Shown piece after piece: positions 32,620-40,394 of a stretch of DNA of 40,394 nt. Numbering within the stretch: the first letter of the stretch is position 1; every line of letters starts with the position of its first letter. Made by a program: the position numbers and the translations under genes. The DNA lies in NCBI GenBank assembly GCA_036376275.1, contig DASVAP010000371.1, forward strand, positions 1-40,394, in the 5' to 3' direction. Source of the stretch: JABFRZ01 sp036376275. Its GTDB lineage: Bacteria; Planctomycetota; UBA1135; GCA-002686595. The notes beneath the pieces were generated by a model. It ran no database searches. It saw only the letters and a list, made by a program, of their open reading frames with translations, and was not told the DNA's origin.

Positions 32620-34827
32620 ATGACCCGCGCCACCCGAGCGGCCGAGACGACGCTGCGCGTGGCGATCGCGGGCAACCCGAACACGGGCAAGACGACGCTC
32701 TTCAACCAGCTCACGGGCGCGCGCGGCAAGGTCGGCAACTACCCGGGCGTCACGGTCGAGCGTCACTTCGCGCCGCTCGCGCTGGAGGGGCACGGCACGG
32801 TCGAGCTGATGGACGTGCCGGGCACCTACAGCCTCTCGGCGCGCAGCCGCGAGGAGCAGCTCGCGATCCAGGCCGTGGCCGGCCTGCACCCGCTCGAGCG
32901 TCCCGACCTGGTCGTGTGCGTGGTCGATTCCACGCAGGCCGTGCGCAACCTCTACCTGGTGCTGCAGCTCATCGAGCTCGGCCTGCCGCTGGTCGTCGCG
33001 CTGAACATGAGCGACCGGCTGGAGTCGACCGGGCAGACGCTCGACGCGCGCGCGCTGGAGGAGCAGCTCGGCGTGCCCTGCGTGCCGATCGTGGCGGCGC
33101 GCGGACAGGGGCTCGTGGAGCTGAAGCGCGCGATGGCACGCGTGCTGTCCGAGCCGGCGCGCGGTCGGCCGGGCTGGCGCTGGGAGCCCGGAGACCCCCT
33201 GCTGGTGGCCGATGCGCGCACGGTCGCCAGGGAGCTGCCGGCCGAGTGGATCGCGGGCGACGCGGACCGGGCCCGCGCGCTGGCCCTGTGGGCGCTGCTC
33301 TCGCTCGACGAGGGCGACGAGCTGGCCGGGATCCCGCCCGGGCTGCGCGCGGTCGTGGCGCGCCGGCGCAAGCTGGCCGAGGCCTCCAAGCGCAACCTGG
33401 ACGAGGAGATCATCCGCGGCCGCTACGAGTGGCTCGACGCGCGCGCGAAGCTCTTCCTGCGCGAGTCCGCCGCGCGAATCTCGCTGACCGACCGCGTCGA
33501 TCGGGTCTTGCTGCACCCGGCGCTCGGCTTCGCGATCTTCCTCGCGCTGATGACGGTCGTGTTCCAGGCGCTCTTCGCCGGCGCGGACCCGCTGATCGGC
33601 TGGATCGAGCAGCTCTTCGCCTGGCTCGGCGCGCGCACGGCGGCGCTCCTGCCCGCGGGGTTGCTCGCCGACCTGGTCGAGAACGGCCTGGTGGCGGGCG
33701 TCGGCAGCGTGCTCGTCTTCCTGCCACAGATCCTGCTCTTGTTCCTGTTCCTCGGGATCCTGGAGGACACGGGCTACATGGCGCGCGTCGCCTACCTGAT
33801 GGATCGCGTGATGCGCGTGCTGGGCCTGCACGGACGGGCCTTCGTGCCGATGCTGTCGGGCTACGCCTGCGCGGTGCCCGCGATCCTGGCCACGCGCACG
33901 ATGGAGCGGCAGCGCGACCGGCTGCTGACGATGCTGGTCGTGCCGCTGATGACCTGCTCGGCACGCCTGCCGGTCTACGGGCTGCTGATCGCGGCCATGG
34001 TGCCGGTCGGCGGCGCGGGGCCGTTCACGCAGGGGCTGCTCCTGGCCGGGATGTACCTCTTCTCGACCGTCGTCGCGCTGGCGGCCGCGGCCGTGCTCGG
34101 ACGCACGGTGCTGAAGGGCCCCAGGGTGCCGCTGCTGCTCGAGATGCCGCCCTACCGCGTGCCGCACTGGCCCTCGGTCGTGCACATGATGTGGGAGAAG
34201 AGCCTGGTCTTCGTGAAGGAGGCCGGCACGGTCATCCTCGTCTGCACCGTCGCGATGTGGGCGCTGCTCTCGTTCCCGCGCCACCCGGGGAACGAGGCGC
34301 TCGAGCTCCTCGGAGCGCAGGCCGAGGCCGTGCAGGAGGCCATCGAGGGCGGCGATCCCGAGGCCGTCGTCGACGAGGCCGAGCGCCGCGTGGCCGCCGA
34401 GCGCCTGGCGCAGAGCTTCGGCGGCCGCCTCGGCCACGCCCTCGAGCCCGTGCTCGCACCGCTCGGCTTCGACTGGAAGATCGGCATCGGCCTGATCGGC
34501 GCCTTCGCCGCGCGCGAGGTGTTCGTCAGCACGATGGCGGTGGTCTACGGCCTCGGCGCGGGCGAGGAGGAGAACGAGGTCGCGCTCCGGGAGCGCCTGC
34601 TGACCGAGACTCGCGCCGACGGCTCGCGGCTCTACACCCCGCTCGTGTGCCTTGCGCTGATGGTCTTCTTCGCGCTCTCCTGCCAGTGCATGAGCACGCT
34701 GGCCGTCGTCAAGCGCGAGACCGGCTCCTGGCGCTGGCCGAGCTTCCTGTTCGCTTACATGACCGTGCTGGCCTGGGTCGCGAGCTTCGCCGTCTACCAG
34801 GGCGGAAAGTGGCTCGGCTTCGAGTAG
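32620..34827 (+). CDS. feoB: FeoB ferrous iron transporter
   Basis: FeoB carries Fe2+ across the cytoplasmic membrane. The 735-residue product has the N-terminal G domain with G1 GNPNTGKT (residues 18-25), G2 in NYPGVTVER, G3 DVPGTYS and G4 NMSD, then a helical GDI-like region to about 285. The membrane domain carries the two family Gate motifs: ILEDTGYMARVAYLMDRVMRVLGLHGRAFVPMLSGYACAVPAIL with the conserved Cys, and LIGAFAAREVFVSTMAVVYGLG. It also has MTCSARLPVY and a C-terminal FFALSCQCMSTLAVVKRET. It is preceded by feoA and is the last gene of the operon. No hairpin terminator is evident after the stop. Confidence 0.96.
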   Translation: MTRATRAAETTLRVAIAGNPNTGKTTLFNQLTGARGKVGNYPGVTVERHFAPLALEGHGTVELMDVPGTYSLSARSREEQLAIQAVAGLHPLERPDLVVCVVDSTQAVRNLYLVLQLIELGLPLVVALNMSDRLESTGQTLDARALEEQLGVPCVPIVAARGQGLVELKRAMARVLSEPARGRPGWRWEPGDPLLVADARTVARELPAEWIAGDADRARALALWALLSLDEGDELAGIPPGLRAVVARRRKLAEASKRNLDEEIIRGRYEWLDARAKLFLRESAARISLTDRVDRVLLHPALGFAIFLALMTVVFQALFAGADPLIGWIEQLFAWLGARTAALLPAGLLADLVENGLVAGVGSVLVFLPQILLLFLFLGILEDTGYMARVAYLMDRVMRVLGLHGRAFVPMLSGYACAVPAILATRTMERQRDRLLTMLVVPLMTCSARLPVYGLLIAAMVPVGGAGPFTQGLLLAGMYLFSTVVALAAAAVLGRTVLKGPRVPLLLEMPPYRVPHWPSVVHMMWEKSLVFVKEAGTVILVCTVAMWALLSFPRHPGNEALELLGAQAEAVQEAIEGGDPEAVVDEAERRVAAERLAQSFGGRLGHALEPVLAPLGFDWKIGIGLIGAFAAREVFVSTMAVVYGLGAGEEENEVALRERLLTETRADGSRLYTPLVCLALMVFFALSCQCMSTLAVVKRETGSWRWPSFLFAYMTVLAWVASFAVYQGGKWLGFE

Positions 34828-35168
34828 CGGCGTCCGCGGACGGCCGTGCTCGGGCGCGCACCATCGTCGGGCCAGCGTCCCGCCCACGCCCGACCTCACG
34901 CCCCTTGTGTCGCGTGCACGGGAGTCCACCAGGGCCGGGGCCTGCGCGACCGGGGCGCGGCTCGCTGCGCGCGGGCGCGCGCATCGCACCGTTCGATGGG
35001 CGCGTCGCGGCGCTGCGAATCCGCCGATCGGGCGCACGCGCGCGGGCCACGACCGCTCGTTGACGGCTCCCAGGAGCGAGCTAGCTTCGGCGCGTGCTGA
35101 GGAGCCGCCGTGCGCGACGTGCGCACCGTCGGTCCGATCCCCGTACCCGCTCTCCGGAGTCCCTGGTC
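34828..35168 (+). promoter_or_regulatory. 341-base intergenic region with a candidate promoter
   Basis: No gene, tRNA or strong terminator is seen here. TTGACG at 35060-35065 and TAGCTT at 35082-35087, 16 bases apart, form a plausible sigma-70 promoter for the plus-strand genes that start at 35169. The remainder is GC-rich with no repeat or hairpin that stands out. Confidence 0.4.
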
Positions 35169-35870
35169 ATGTTCCGCACCCTCACCGTCGTGGCCGCGAG
35201 CCTCGCGCTCGCCGCCTGCCAAGGCACGTCGACCCGAGCCAGCGCCGTCCCGGCCAGTGCGCCGGTGGAGACGCGCAACGTCGGCATCCTGGTCTTCGAC
35301 GGGCTCTTCATCACCGAGTACACGGCACCCTTCGACATCTACAAGCACGTCGGCAAGGAGATGAACGTGTTCACCGTGGCGCCGAGGAAGGGCGCGATCA
35401 CCACCTACGAAGGCGTGGAGCTGAAGCCCGACTACGCCTTCGGCGCCGAGCCGCGCATCGACGTGCTGGTGGTGCCGAGCGGCATCCACAGCATCGACAC
35501 GGACCTCGAGAACGGCGCGCTGATCGCCTGGATCCAGGACAAGGCCCGCACGGCCGAGTACGTGACCTCGCACTGCTGGGGCGCCTTCCTGCTGGCCAAG
35601 GCCGGCCTGCTCGACGGCGGCGAGTGCACGACGTTCCCGTCCTCGATCGACGACCTGCAGAAGAAGTTCCCGCAGCTCGAGACGCGCAAGGACCAGCGCT
35701 TCGTCGTCAGCGGCAGGACCGTCACCTCGACCGGGGGTCTCGCGGCCTACGAGGCGGCGACCTACGTCGTCGAGCGGCTGTACGGCAAGGAGAAGGCCGA
35801 TGCCGTCGCCACGGGGCTCGTGTTCGCGCCGCAGAACCGCACCTACGCGTCCAGCCCGCGCATCCTCTAG
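35169..35870 (+). CDS. DJ-1/PfpI-family lipoprotein
   Basis: The 233-residue protein has a lipoprotein signal peptide, MFRTLTVVAASLALAAC, with Cys17 as the lipidated residue. The mature domain is of the DJ-1/PfpI type found in AraC-like GATase1 regulators: NVGILVFDGLFITEYTAPFDIYKH, IDVLVVPSGIHSIDTD, the nucleophile elbow TSHCWGAFLLAKAGLLDG with Cys136, and VVSGRTVTSTGGLAAYEAATYVVERLYG. No DNA-binding domain is attached. A DJ-1 domain outside the cytoplasm is unusual; related exported forms are known but their substrates are not. It is followed after 12 bases by a porin-like gene, so the two are likely cotranscribed. The ATG at 35169 is chosen because it opens the signal peptide. Confidence 0.85.
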   Translation: MFRTLTVVAASLALAACQGTSTRASAVPASAPVETRNVGILVFDGLFITEYTAPFDIYKHVGKEMNVFTVAPRKGAITTYEGVELKPDYAFGAEPRIDVLVVPSGIHSIDTDLENGALIAWIQDKARTAEYVTSHCWGAFLLAKAGLLDGGECTTFPSSIDDLQKKFPQLETRKDQRFVVSGRTVTSTGGLAAYEAATYVVERLYGKEKADAVATGLVFAPQNRTYASSPRIL

Positions 35871-35882
35871 GAGCTGGCCGCC

Positions 35883-37022
35883 ATGACCTCTCTTCGCTGG
35901 AGCGCGGCCCGCGCAGCCACGCTGCTGTGTTGCCTGGCGTCGACGACCTCCGCCCAGGAGATCGTGCCGACGGACGAGCCCGACACCGACGCCGACTTCT
36001 GGTCCCAGCTGCGCGAGTCGCTGCCCTTCGACATCGGCGGCGGCTTCCTGCTGTGGTACTACAGCCCGTTCCTCGACGGCGCCGAGGACAACACCGAGAT
36101 CTACTACGCGAACCTGGTGTTCGACGCGCGCTACGAGGACTTCGGGATCCACTTCGAGCCGCGCTTCCGCGACTCGAAGCTGCGGCCCTTCTTCCAGAGC
36201 AACGTCTGGATCCAGGAGCTGTACATGAGCTGGAACCCCGAGGAGGACTCGAACGGCGTGCTGAAGGTCGGCAAGGTCTACAGCCAGTTCGGCCGCTTCT
36301 GGGATGGCGTCTTCTACGGCAACATCCCGTACTTCGACGGCCTGAAGCTCGACCCGGACCTCGGGCTCTCGTGGGAGAACAAGCTCGAGGTGCGCGAGGG
36401 CCTGACGGTCGAGTACTCGGCCCAGTTCTTCGACCGCGACGGCGCCACCAACGGCTCGCTGCAGGGGCGCGACACGCTCTCGGTCGGCAACGACCAGAGC
36501 TCGGCCACCGACGACACGCAGCGCAGCTTCGAGCGCAACGTGCTGGTCGGCCGCATCGCGCCGACCCTCGCGCTGGGGGACGCGACCAGCATCACGGTCG
36601 GAGTCTCGGGCATGCACGGCGAGGCCGACTTCGCCGCGCCCGCGTCGGACTCGAAGTTCACGCGCGCGAACGGCGAGCTGTCGGTCACCACCGGGCCCTT
36701 CACGGTGTTCGGGGACTACACGCACCAGAACGGCAACCACGTGATCGACTTCCCGCTGCCGGGCTCGGACTCCGACGACATCGACTACCTGATGTCGGGC
36801 GCTTCCTGGACGCGCGGGGACTGGACCCTGCGCTACAATTACAGCTTCGGAGACTACGACGAGGACGCACTCAAGGAGGAGCTGCACATGCCCGGCCTCG
36901 TGTGGCAGTTCGACGAGCACCTCTCGCTGTGGTTCGAGTACGTCTACTGGACGCGCGACGATGCGGGCGATCCCGAGCTGCTCGACCGCAGCATGAACGT
37001 CGTCCTGTACGGGGCTTTCTAG
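35883..37022 (+). CDS. Porin-like outer-membrane beta-barrel
   Basis: The 379-residue protein has a signal peptide ending TSAQ (residues 1-25) and a long run of alternating strands that ends in Phe, as in outer-membrane porins: FDIGGGFLLWYYS, EIYYANLVFDARYEDFGIHFEPRFR, VWIQELYMSWN, GVLKVGKVYSQFGRFW and a last strand NVVLYGAF. It is similar in style to phosphate-selective or general porins (OprO/P type), but the ligand is unknown. There is no plug or TonB box. It is 12 bases after the DJ-1 lipoprotein gene and 7 bases before the acyl-CoA dehydrogenase-fold gene, so it belongs to one run with them. Confidence 0.82.
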   Translation: MTSLRWSAARAATLLCCLASTTSAQEIVPTDEPDTDADFWSQLRESLPFDIGGGFLLWYYSPFLDGAEDNTEIYYANLVFDARYEDFGIHFEPRFRDSKLRPFFQSNVWIQELYMSWNPEEDSNGVLKVGKVYSQFGRFWDGVFYGNIPYFDGLKLDPDLGLSWENKLEVREGLTVEYSAQFFDRDGATNGSLQGRDTLSVGNDQSSATDDTQRSFERNVLVGRIAPTLALGDATSITVGVSGMHGEADFAAPASDSKFTRANGELSVTTGPFTVFGDYTHQNGNHVIDFPLPGSDSDDIDYLMSGASWTRGDWTLRYNYSFGDYDEDALKEELHMPGLVWQFDEHLSLWFEYVYWTRDDAGDPELLDRSMNVVLYGAF

Positions 37023-37029
37023 GGCCGCC

Positions 37030-38151
37030 ATGGAGCCGGATGCGTTCGCCGAGCGCCTGGAGGCCGTCGCCGCCGTGGCTCGCGAGCACGCAGGGGCGGT
37101 CGACGCCGAGGCGCGCTTTCCGTCCGAGACCGTGGCCGCCCTGCGCGCGCAGGGCCTGCTCGGCCTCATCAGTGCCAGCGCCGTGGGTGGCGGGGGTGCC
37201 TCCTTCCGTCCCGCCTTCGAGGTCGTCGAGCGGCTCGGCCGCGAGTGCGGCTCCAGCGCGATGGTGCTGTGCATGCACTACTGCGCCGTGGCCGTGCTCG
37301 AGGCCCACGGCACGGAGGCGGTGCGCGCCTCCGTCGCCGCCGGCAAGACCCTCGTGACGCTGGCCTTCTCGGAGTCCGGCTCGCGCAGCCACTTCTGGGC
37401 CCCGCTCTCCAGCGCGCGCGCCGAGCGCGACAGCGTCGTGCTCGACGCCGAGAAGAGCTGGGTGACGAGCGCCTCCAACGCCGACGGGTACGTGTGGTCC
37501 AGCCGGCCCCTCGCCGCCCAGGGCGAGAGCACGCTGTGGCTCGTGCCACGCACGGCCGCGGGGCTGTCGCGACCGGCGCGCTTCGATGGTCTGGGCCTGC
37601 GTGGCAACGACTCGCTGCCGGTGCGCGCCCAGGGCGTCCGCGTGCGCCCCGAGGACCGCCTGGGCCCGGACGGGGGCGGCTTCGCGCTGATGATGGGCGT
37701 GGTGCTGCCGTGGTTCAGCGTGCTCAACGCGGCCTGCTCCCTCGGCCTGATGGAGAGCATGACGGCGCGTACGACCGCGCACGTCGCCAGCACGCGCTTC
37801 GCCCACCTGGACTCGTCCCTGGCCCAGCTGCCGACGGTCCGCGCCTACCTGGCGCGCATGCGCATCACGACCGACATGACGCGCGCCCTGCTGCACGACA
37901 CGCTCGAGGCCCTCGCCGGGCAGCGCGCCGACGTGTCCCTGCGCGTGCTCGAGGCCAAGGCCGCGGCCGGCGAGGGCGCGAACCAGGTCGGCGACCTCGC
38001 CATGCGCGTGTGCGGCGGCGCGGCCTTCCGGCGCGACGTGGCGGTCGAGCGTCCGTTCCGCGACGCGCGTGCCGCCACCGTGATGGCTCCCACCACCGAT
38101 GCGCTGTACGATTTCATCGGCAAGGCACTGACGGGCCTGAGCCTGTTCTGA
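37030..38151 (+). CDS. Acyl-CoA dehydrogenase-fold flavoprotein, divergent
   Basis: The 373-residue protein has the acyl-CoA dehydrogenase layout: an N-terminal helical domain (SETVAALRAQGLLGLISASAVGGGGASF), a beta domain with TLVTLAFSESGSRSHFW and DAEKSWVTSASNADGYVW, and a C-terminal helical bundle (SLGLMESMTARTTAHV, HDTLEALAGQRADVSLRVLEAKAAAGEGANQVGDLAMRVCGGAAFRR). The end reads RDARAATVMAPTTDALYDFIGKAL. Where ordinary members have YEGTNE with the catalytic Glu, this has MAPTTD, so a flavin role other than acyl-CoA desaturation, such as a monooxygenase, is possible. It is tightly packed with a PhnD-like gene (18 bases) and a diiron fusion gene. Confidence 0.85.
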   Translation: MEPDAFAERLEAVAAVAREHAGAVDAEARFPSETVAALRAQGLLGLISASAVGGGGASFRPAFEVVERLGRECGSSAMVLCMHYCAVAVLEAHGTEAVRASVAAGKTLVTLAFSESGSRSHFWAPLSSARAERDSVVLDAEKSWVTSASNADGYVWSSRPLAAQGESTLWLVPRTAAGLSRPARFDGLGLRGNDSLPVRAQGVRVRPEDRLGPDGGGFALMMGVVLPWFSVLNAACSLGLMESMTARTTAHVASTRFAHLDSSLAQLPTVRAYLARMRITTDMTRALLHDTLEALAGQRADVSLRVLEAKAAAGEGANQVGDLAMRVCGGAAFRRDVAVERPFRDARAATVMAPTTDALYDFIGKALTGLSLF

Positions 38152-38169
38152 CCGCGCCTGCCACACGCG

Positions 38170-39024
38170 ATGAAGCGACACTCTGGCCCGCTGGTGCTCG
38201 GCGCCGTGGCCTACGACGCCAAGGTCGTCACGATCTGGGACGGCTTCCGCGCCTGGTTCGAGACCCAGGGGCTGACCTTCGACTACGTGCTGTTCACCAA
38301 CTACGAGCGCCAGGTCGAGGCGCACTTCAGCGGCGCGCTACACCTCGCCTGGAACTCGCCCCTGGCCTGGATCGAGGCCCAGCGCCTGGCCGCGAGACAG
38401 CGCCGCCGGGTCGAGGCCATCGCCATGCGCGACTCCGACCGGGACCTCACCTCGGTGGTCGTCGTGCCCGCACGCAGCTCGGCGCGCACGCTGGGCGACC
38501 TGCGCGGCAAGCGCATCGGCGTCGGCGCGCAGGATTCGCCGCAGGCCACGCTGATCCCGCTGCTCCTCCTGGCCGAGGCCGGGCTCGAGCCGGGGCGCGA
38601 CGTCGAGGTCGTGCACCACGACGTGCTGCTGGGCAAGCACGGCGACCACGTGGGCGGCGAGCGCGACGCGGCGCGGGCCCTGCTGCGCGGCGAGATCGAG
38701 GCGGCCTGCATGCTCGACGCGAATCACCTGGCCTTCGCCCAGGACGGGACGCTCGTATCCGGCGCGACACGCGTGCTGGCGCAGACGCCGGTCTACGACC
38801 ACTGCAACTTCACCGTGCTCGACGGGGCGCCGGCCGAGCCCGTGGCGCGCTTCCGCGAGCTCCTGCTGGGCATGTCCTACGACGATCCGAGCGTGCGGCG
38901 GCTGCTCGACCTCGAGGGCCTCAAGGCCTGGCAGCCCGGGCGCACGAGCGGCTACGCGCAGCTCGAGCGCGCCGTCGAGCGCTTCCGCTTCCTCGAGCCC
39001 TGGCTGGCCGCCGTCGCCGGCTGA
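38170..39024 (+). CDS. PhnD-like substrate-binding-fold protein without signal peptide
   Basis: The 284-residue protein has a periplasmic-binding fold of the PhnD/SsuA type: VTIWDGFRAWFETQGLTFDYVLFTNYERQVEAHFSGALHLAWNSPLAWI at the N-terminus, TLGDLRGKRIGVGAQDSPQATLIPL near residue 110 and GDHVGGERDAARALLRGEIEAACMLDANH near 160. No signal peptide or lipobox is seen; the start MKRHSGPLVLGAVAYDAKVV leads straight into the first strand. It is therefore probably cytoplasmic, and no permease or ATPase gene is nearby. Its length equals that of the PhnD-like gene next to egtB, but it lacks that gene's YNDPCSLSG motif. It lies between the flavoprotein and the diiron fusion, suggesting it brings or senses their shared substrate. 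Confidence 0.75.
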   Translation: MKRHSGPLVLGAVAYDAKVVTIWDGFRAWFETQGLTFDYVLFTNYERQVEAHFSGALHLAWNSPLAWIEAQRLAARQRRRVEAIAMRDSDRDLTSVVVVPARSSARTLGDLRGKRIGVGAQDSPQATLIPLLLLAEAGLEPGRDVEVVHHDVLLGKHGDHVGGERDAARALLRGEIEAACMLDANHLAFAQDGTLVSGATRVLAQTPVYDHCNFTVLDGAPAEPVARFRELLLGMSYDDPSVRRLLDLEGLKAWQPGRTSGYAQLERAVERFRFLEPWLAAVAG

Positions 39025-39029
39025 GCACC

Positions 39030-40229
39030 GTGGGCGTGCACACGCCGCGGCTCGACCTCGGGGCACTCGGGCTCGAGCGGGGCGCGCAGCTCCTGGTGAA
39101 GCACGCGCTGCGCGCGCTGCCCGTCGGCGGCACGCTGGAGGTCGTCGGCACCGATCCGCACCTCGGCCTGCACCTGCGGACCTGGGCCCGCCAGCAGGGG
39201 CTCGACTGGGCGGCGATCCCGGCCGGGGCGCGCCTCGGGCGCACGGCGGCCCTCGGCGGACGCTGGGTGGGCGCCGAGCAGGCTGGCGAGAGCGTCGCCG
39301 GGAGCGCCGAGAGCGTGCACGAGCTCCCCCCGGCGCGCTGGGGCCTCGCGGCGCGCGGCGCGCGGGTCGAGGCGGGCGACCTCGGCTTCGAGTTCGCGCT
39401 CGACCGCAAGGAGGTGCTGTGGACCGAGCGCGTGGGCGAGCTCTACCGCCAGGCCCTGGCCGCGCAGTGGGACCCGGCCGTGGCGGTCGACTGGAACGCG
39501 CCCTTCACGCTGCCCGACGAGGTCGAGGACGCGGTCGTGCAGGTGATGACCTACCTGATCGAGAACGAGACCGCCGCGCTGCTCGTCCCGGCGCGCTTCC
39601 TGGCCCGCATCCATCCGCACTTCCGCGAGGTGCTGCAGCTGCTCGCCGTGCAGGCGGCCGACGAGGCGCGCCACATCGAGGTCTTCACGCGCCGTGCGAG
39701 CATGAAGCGCACCGCGCTCGGGCTCTCGACCCAGGGCGGCCAGGCCTCGCTCAAGACCCTGCTCGACGAGCCGGACTACGCGCTGGCGTTCTTCCTGCTC
39801 TCGGTCCTGGGCGAGGGCAGCTTCCTCTCGCTGCTGCGCTTCCTGCACGCCCACGCCCCCGATCCGGTGACGGCGCGCGTGGCCGAGCTGGCCGGGGTCG
39901 ACGAGGCGCGCCACGTCGCCTTCGCGCTCGCCCACCTCAAGCGCCACCTGGCCCACGACCCGCACCTGCGCCCCCGTCTCGCGGCCGCGGTCGAGGCGCG
40001 CTTCGACGCCCTGCGCGAGCTGAGCGGGCTCAACGAGGAGGTCTTCGAGGCCCTCGTCCTGCTCGCGGCCGGATCCTTCGAGCCGCAGGCGATCGCCCGC
40101 GGCCACGACGCCGTGCTCGCGCTGAAGGCCGACATGGACGCGGCGCGGCGCCACCGCCTGGAACAGCTCGGCTTCGCCCCGGACGAGGCCGAGCGGCTCT
40201 CGGCGCTGCACACGCGCAACTTCATGTGA
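39030..40229 (+). CDS. TusA-like domain fused to a ferritin-like diiron protein
   Basis: The 399-residue protein has two parts. Residues 5-55 resemble a TusA/SirA sulfur-carrier fold (LDLGALGLERGAQLLVKHALRALPVGGTLEVVGTDPHLGLHLRTWARQQG), but the usual Cys-Pro of TusA is not there. From about 165 a ferritin-like four-helix bundle follows: TYLIENETAALLVPARFL, DEARHIEVFTRRASMKR with Glu212/His215, LSVLGEGSFLSLLRFLHAH and DEARHVAFALAHLKRHL with Glu292/His295. Two ExxH motifs plus upstream Glu residues fit an oxygen-activating diiron site. The end is LGFAPDEAERLSALHTRNFM. A GTG at 39030, 5 bases after the PhnD-like stop, is used; GTG 39036 is an alternative. It closes the three-gene cluster. Confidence 0.75.
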   Translation: MGVHTPRLDLGALGLERGAQLLVKHALRALPVGGTLEVVGTDPHLGLHLRTWARQQGLDWAAIPAGARLGRTAALGGRWVGAEQAGESVAGSAESVHELPPARWGLAARGARVEAGDLGFEFALDRKEVLWTERVGELYRQALAAQWDPAVAVDWNAPFTLPDEVEDAVVQVMTYLIENETAALLVPARFLARIHPHFREVLQLLAVQAADEARHIEVFTRRASMKRTALGLSTQGGQASLKTLLDEPDYALAFFLLSVLGEGSFLSLLRFLHAHAPDPVTARVAELAGVDEARHVAFALAHLKRHLAHDPHLRPRLAAAVEARFDALRELSGLNEEVFEALVLLAAGSFEPQAIARGHDAVLALKADMDAARRHRLEQLGFAPDEAERLSALHTRNFM

Positions 40230-40248
40230 GCTCCGGAGCCGTCCAGGC

Positions 40249-40394
40249 TCACTCCGGGTCGCTCGGGTGCGCGTGGTGGATCAGGGCCGCGGCGGTCTCC
40301 TTGCCGAGGTAGCCGTCCACGGCCGAGTGCACGAGGTACAGCAGCGGCGTGATGCCGACGGCGATCACGAACTTGTAGACGTAGTTCGTGAGCG
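40249..40394 (-). CDS. C-terminal fragment of a probable queuosine-precursor transporter (YhhQ family)
   Basis: Only the last 47 full codons are in the window; the frame is open to the edge. It reads LTNYVYKFVIAVGITPLLYLVHSAVDGYLG and ends HAHPSDPE before TGA. A NYVYKF start, a TP in the membrane helix, and a final LVHxxxDxYLG are typical of the end of vitamin-uptake-like (VUT/YhhQ) transporters for queuine precursors. It converges on the diiron fusion gene with 19 bases between stops. Confidence 0.55.
   Translation of the reverse strand, partial: LTNYVYKFVIAVGITPLLYLVHSAVDGYLGKETAAALIHHAHPSDPE

Overview
The window is very GC-rich (about 70% by eye) and gene-dense. It comes from a diderm bacterium: there are outer-membrane barrels, lipoproteins and a sedoheptulose-7-phosphate isomerase for heptose synthesis. 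The best guess is a high-GC member of Planctomycetota. The reasons are giant exported proteins built from FG-GAP, PKD and Ig-like modules, signal peptides ending in Ala-Gln, two ECF-type sigma factors, a TPR-CHAT protease and an in-frame UGA at a redox cysteine. No rRNA, tRNA, IS element or CRISPR array was recognised.

Layout. 1-2445 (minus): LysR regulator, a PhnD-like binding protein without signal peptide, and the start of an EgtB-type sulfoxide synthase that runs off the edge. 2520-7050: exported transglutaminase-like protein converging on a 1134-residue FG-GAP/PKD surface protein. 7216-13099: envelope genes (gmhA, a barrel lipoprotein, a sulfatase-fold membrane enzyme, a GT4 glycosyltransferase), a CrcB/FluC fluoride channel and a small membrane protein. 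13110-16973: FlgA-like protein, an exported unknown, an ECF sigma factor and diaminopimelate decarboxylase. 17143-24540: two tandem paralogous exported proteins with four Ig-like domains each, every one followed by the same kind of strong hairpin, then another exported unknown.

24582-28545 is a translationally coupled three-gene operon: ECF sigma factor, single-pass membrane protein with a TPR-like outer domain (candidate anti-sigma factor), and a TPR-CHAT caspase-like protease with intact His/Cys dyad. The arrangement recalls the protease/sigma branch of type III-E CRISPR 'craspase', but without CRISPR. 28557-31870 (minus) is rpiA, a double VOC protein, a TlpA-like thioredoxin whose CGPC motif reads UGPC through an in-frame TGA (predicted selenoprotein), and a DinB-fold protein.

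31983-34827 holds a small exported protein and feoA-feoB, with a Fur-type palindrome filling the promoter spacer. 35169-40229 is a plus-strand run: DJ-1/PfpI lipoprotein, porin-like barrel, then a tight trio of unusual acyl-CoA dehydrogenase-fold protein, a second PhnD-like protein without signal peptide, and a TusA-like/ferritin-like diiron fusion. The window ends in the C-terminus of a probable queuosine-precursor transporter. Functions come from motifs read by eye; no database search was run.
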